Below, piece after piece: positions 61,715-64,000 of a DNA stretch of 64,000 nucleotides (the first letter of the stretch is position 1; each line of letters starts with the position of its first letter). Origin of the DNA: JAQWCH01 sp050952725 (GTDB taxonomy: Bacteria; Bacillota_I; Bacilli_A; RFN20; CAG-826). A program made the translations under genes and the position numbers. The notes beneath the pieces were generated by a model, which was given only the letters and a program-made list of their open reading frames with translations, ran no database searches and was not told the DNA's origin. The stretch spans positions 806,001 through 870,000 of the forward strand of contig JBMNLN010000001.1 of the NCBI GenBank assembly GCA_050952725.1, in the 5' to 3' direction.

Positions 61715-63016
61715 TTATTTTTTCAAATTGTAAAAGACGCTAGTTTGGGGATAAATGGCCGCATCACCTAATTCGTCTTCAATGCGAATCAATTGGTTGT
61801 ATTTGGCGACCCGATCAGTACGGGAAACGGAACCAGTTTTGATTTGACCAGCATTTAAGGCGACAGCTAAATCGGCGATTGTGGTATCTTCGGTTTCCCC
61901 CGAGCGATGGGAGATGACACAGGTATAACCAGCGCGTGTGGCTTTTTCAATCGCATCGAGAGTTTCGGTCAATGTGCCGATTTGGTTGACTTTGATTAAG
62001 ATTGAATTAGCGATACCTTTTTCAATCCCTTCAGCGAGAATCTTCGGGTTGGTGACAAAGATGTCATCCCCGACGATTTGAATCCGATGGGCGAGGCGAT
62101 CGGTTAATTTCTTCCATCCTGCCCAATCGCGTTCTCCTAAGCCATCTTCAATGGAGATAATCGGATATTTGTTGACCAGGTCTTCGTACATATCGACCAT
62201 TTGGTCTGTGGTTAAGTTACCTTGACCAGATCTTTCTAATTCATAAAGACCAGTTTCGACGTTATAGAGTTCACTAGCGGCGACATCAAGGGCGAGCACG
62301 ACCTCTTCACCCGGTTTGTAGCCAGCCTTTTTAATCGCCTCGACCAGTAAGGCTAAAGGCTCTTCATTGCTCTTTAATAAGCGAGGAGCAAAGCCGCCTT
62401 CATCACCGACAGAAGTCACGTCACCGCGCTCTTTTAAGAGTTTTCTTAAGGCGACAAAAATCTCCGCACACCAGCGCACGGCTTCTTTAAAGGAAGGAGC
62501 GCCCACGGGCATAATCATATATTCTTGGAAATCAACACTTGAATCCGCATGTTGACCACCATTTAAGACGTTCATCATCGGGACAGGGAGTTTTTTCGCG
62601 TTAGTTCCCCCGATGTAGCGATAAAGGGGTAAACCGAAGAAGTCGGCGGCGGCTTTAGCACAAGCCAAGGAAACGCCAAGTAAAGCGTTGGCTCCGAGTT
62701 TGGATTTAAATGGGGTGCCATCAAGGGCGAGTAAAAGGTTGTCAATCGCGACTTGATCGCCGACGAAAAAACCTTCTAATTCCGGCGCGATGATTTCGTT
62801 GACGTTTTCCACTGCTTGCAAAACACCTTTTCCATTGAAGCGTTTTTTGTCTTTGGTGTCGCGAAGTTCAAGAGCTTCTCTTTCACCGGTGGATGCGCCA
62901 CTAGGGACAATTGCGCGACCAAACGCGCCACTTTCGGTATAGACTTCGACTTCAACCGTGGGGTTACCGCGGCTATCGATGACTTCCCGAGCAAGGATAG
63001 TAGTGATAAATGGCAT
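61715..63016 (-). CDS. eno: Enolase
   Basis: 433 residues, full length. Catalyses 2-phosphoglycerate to phosphoenolpyruvate. ARE(V/I)IDSRGNPTVEVEV N-terminus, GDEGGFAP and the metal ligands ALDVAASE, SIEDGLGERDW and VGDDIFVTN are present, as is the SHRSGETED lysine/arginine region. A strong AGGAGGT site precedes the ATG. Housekeeping glycolysis. Confidence 0.98.
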   Translation of the reverse strand: MPFITTILAREVIDSRGNPTVEVEVYTESGAFGRAIVPSGASTGEREALELRDTKDKKRFNGKGVLQAVENVNEIIAPELEGFFVGDQVAIDNLLLALDGTPFKSKLGANALLGVSLACAKAAADFFGLPLYRYIGGTNAKKLPVPMMNVLNGGQHADSSVDFQEYMIMPVGAPSFKEAVRWCAEIFVALRKLLKERGDVTSVGDEGGFAPRLLKSNEEPLALLVEAIKKAGYKPGEEVVLALDVAASELYNVETGLYELERSGQGNLTTDQMVDMYEDLVNKYPIISIEDGLGERDWAGWKKLTDRLAHRIQIVGDDIFVTNPKILAEGIEKGIANSILIKVNQIGTLTETLDAIEKATRAGYTCVISHRSGETEDTTIADLAVALNAGQIKTGSVSRTDRVAKYNQLIRIEDELGDAAIYPQTSVFYNLKK

Positions 63017-63051
63017 GTAATAATACCTCCTGTAATAAAATAGCCATTATT

Positions 63052-63057
63052 ATTATA
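63052..63057 (-). promoter_or_regulatory. Enolase -10 box
   Basis: TATAAT on the minus strand, about 35 bases upstream of the start codon. -35 is weak. Confidence 0.4.
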
Positions 63058-63170
63058 GCGAATATTTATATATTTAATAGTCGAAAATACTTTATTCGGT
63101 AAATAAATACCTACAAAGCAATCAAAATTTTCCCACTCCAAGAAAAAAGTGTCTTCACCGTTAATTTGAG

Positions 63171-63176
63171 TATAAT
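63171..63176 (+). promoter_or_regulatory. -10 box predicting a leaderless Nudix transcript
   Basis: TATAAT, seven bases upstream of the ATG at 63183. No ribosome site and only a poor -35. Confidence 0.5.
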
Positions 63177-63182
63177 GTAAAT

Positions 63183-63593
63183 ATGGAAAAATCAAAGAAG
63201 ACAATCAAAAATGTCGTTGCAGCGGTAATCGAAAAAGATAATCGTATCTTTGCCGCCCAACGCAAGGAAAAAGATCTGCGTTATTTAAAATATGAATTTC
63301 CAGGTGGGAAGATTGAAAAAGGGGAATCCCCCCTTCAAGCCTTACAAAGGGAATTGAAAGAAGAACTCAATATTGAAATCAAAAACCCGACTCTGTTATG
63401 TCATGTCTCTCATGATTATGGAGTATTTCAACTAGAGATGGATGTTTTTCTTGGTGAGATAGTTGATGAAACTGCAATTAAATATCATGTCCACCATGCG
63501 GGAACGTGGTTTACTTATGAGGAACTAGACGTAGATTTATTTTTACCAGCCGATCAAAAGGTAGTCAAAAAATTATTAAAAAAGCGTCCTTAG
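63183..63593 (+). CDS. MutT-like Nudix hydrolase
   Basis: 136 residues. Nudix box GGKIEKGESPLQALQRELKEELNI near residue 40, intact. N-terminal VVAAVIEKDNRIFAAQR strand matches the MutT/8-oxo-dGTPase group of Firmicutes. It sanitises nucleotides. No Shine-Dalgarno site. Its 3' end overlaps the convergent rdgB stop by four bases. Confidence 0.92.
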   Translation: MEKSKKTIKNVVAAVIEKDNRIFAAQRKEKDLRYLKYEFPGGKIEKGESPLQALQRELKEELNIEIKNPTLLCHVSHDYGVFQLEMDVFLGEIVDETAIKYHVHHAGTWFTYEELDVDLFLPADQKVVKKLLKKRP

Positions 63594-64000
63594 AAGTTTG
63601 ATTTATGCATGTTTTTTTCTAAAAATTCCAGAAGAAGTTTGGTCGCTTTTCCCCGGTGGGAATAGCGATTTTTTTCACCCATGGAAAGAGTGGCAAAAGG
63701 GGCATTCGCTTCAAACGAAAAGAATATTGGGTCATAGCCAAAACCATGGTCACCAATCGGTTCTTTCATAATATAACCTGGAGCAATCCCAGTAAAAAAT
63801 CGCGGTGCCTGATTAGGTAAAATAAGGGCGATTACCGCGATAAATCGTGCAAAACGGTCCTCTTTTCCTTGTAATAACTCGAGCACTTTGGCGTTTTTTT
63901 CAGTTTGCGATAGCTCCGCATAGAACCGATGTGAATAAAGTCCAGGACGATTATCAAGCGCGGCGATTTCTAATCCGGAATCATCGGCGAGAACCGCATA
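63590..64000 (-). CDS. rdgB: RdgB/HAM1 XTP/dITP pyrophosphatase (5' end beyond the window)
   Basis: The gene enters from the right edge. The in-frame reading from 64000 has the RdgB motif ADDSGLEI near the start and PGLYSHR, and later the YDPIFF and C-terminal SHRGKA motifs, all family hallmarks. It hydrolyses non-canonical nucleoside triphosphates. The GTG at 63886 is internal, not a start. The N-terminus is missing. Converges on the Nudix gene with a four-base overlap. Confidence 0.95.
   Translation of the reverse strand, partial: YAVLADDSGLEIAALDNRPGLYSHRFYAELSQTEKNAKVLELLQGKEDRFARFIAVIALILPNQAPRFFTGIAPGYIMKEPIGDHGFGYDPIFFSFEANAPFATLSMGEKNRYSHRGKATKLLLEFLEKNMHKSNF

Noticed and set aside
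63886..63886. GTG start of RdgB at 63886
   Set aside because: The frame is open to the right edge and carries the ADDSGLEI motif, so the GTG is internal and the gene is cut by the edge.
1..64000. Insertion sequence, prophage or CRISPR array
   Set aside because: I found no transposase, integrase, phage structural gene, terminal inverted repeat or regularly spaced direct repeats.

Overview
The window looks like a chromosomal segment of an uncultured anaerobic bacterium of the low-GC Firmicutes/Bacilli lineage, possibly one of the Tenericutes-like gut groups (inference). It is AT-rich by eye. It uses the standard code: TGG is Trp and TGA is a working stop, so it is not a code-4 Mycoplasma. It has classical Shine-Dalgarno sites and U-tailed hairpin terminators, rubrerythrin instead of visible aerobic genes, and many lipoproteins with a [LIV]xSC/xGC lipobox. 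Large surface proteins end in a plain transmembrane anchor; no LPXTG sortase signal is visible.

Layout. (1) 1-7600: minus-strand sugar locus: two ABC importer genes (a permease, cut by the edge, and a binding protein), a GH130-type phosphorylase, two large lipoproteins, and a LacI-family regulator. (2) 7947-15474: a secreted carbohydrate-binding-like protein, phosphoglucomutase/phosphomannomutase, a GPH-type sugar symporter and two orphan lipoproteins. (3) 15790-19580: a three-gene envelope-glycan cassette (GtrA, FAD amine-oxidase-like enzyme, GT-C glycosyltransferase), then a thiol-redox pair (19667-21147) and a phosphoesterase lipoprotein with two tiny membrane proteins. (4) 22936-32070: housekeeping genes: P-loop kinase, EF-G-2-like GTPase, thymidine kinase, NagB, zinc ribbon, MTA/SAH deaminase-like enzyme, acetyltransferases, rubrerythrin, and tRNAs for fMet, Asp and Phe. 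A candidate small RNA (32144-32298) follows. (5) 32404-58936: a large glycan-utilisation island. Ten tightly packed minus-strand genes (52852 down to 33588) encode two paralogous surface proteins, a nucleoside hydrolase, GH2, a complete binding-protein/two-permease importer, GH43, a 1337-residue lipoprotein and GH31. Divergent from it is an AraC-type regulator fused to a NodB-like deacetylase domain, with GH5 and a DMT transporter. Facing these are a SASA-type esterase lipoprotein and an MsmX-type ATPase. (6) 59229-64000: two Nudix hydrolases, a NatAB-like exporter, enolase and the edge-truncated RdgB.

How it fits together (inference). Surface lipoproteins and anchored proteins bind and trim a decorated, probably acetylated, polysaccharide. 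Oligosaccharides enter by the two ABC importers, neither of which has its own ATPase; the MsmX-type protein at 56790-57896 could power both. Cytoplasmic GH31, GH2, GH5 and GH130 finish the degradation. Phosphoglucomutase/phosphomannomutase, NagB and enolase feed glycolysis. The most unusual items are the AraC-NodB fusion, five genes whose -10 box lies exactly where transcription would begin at the start codon (leaderless candidates), a near-identical 19-bp element upstream of two transcription units of the island, and the promoter/terminator-bracketed candidate small RNA.
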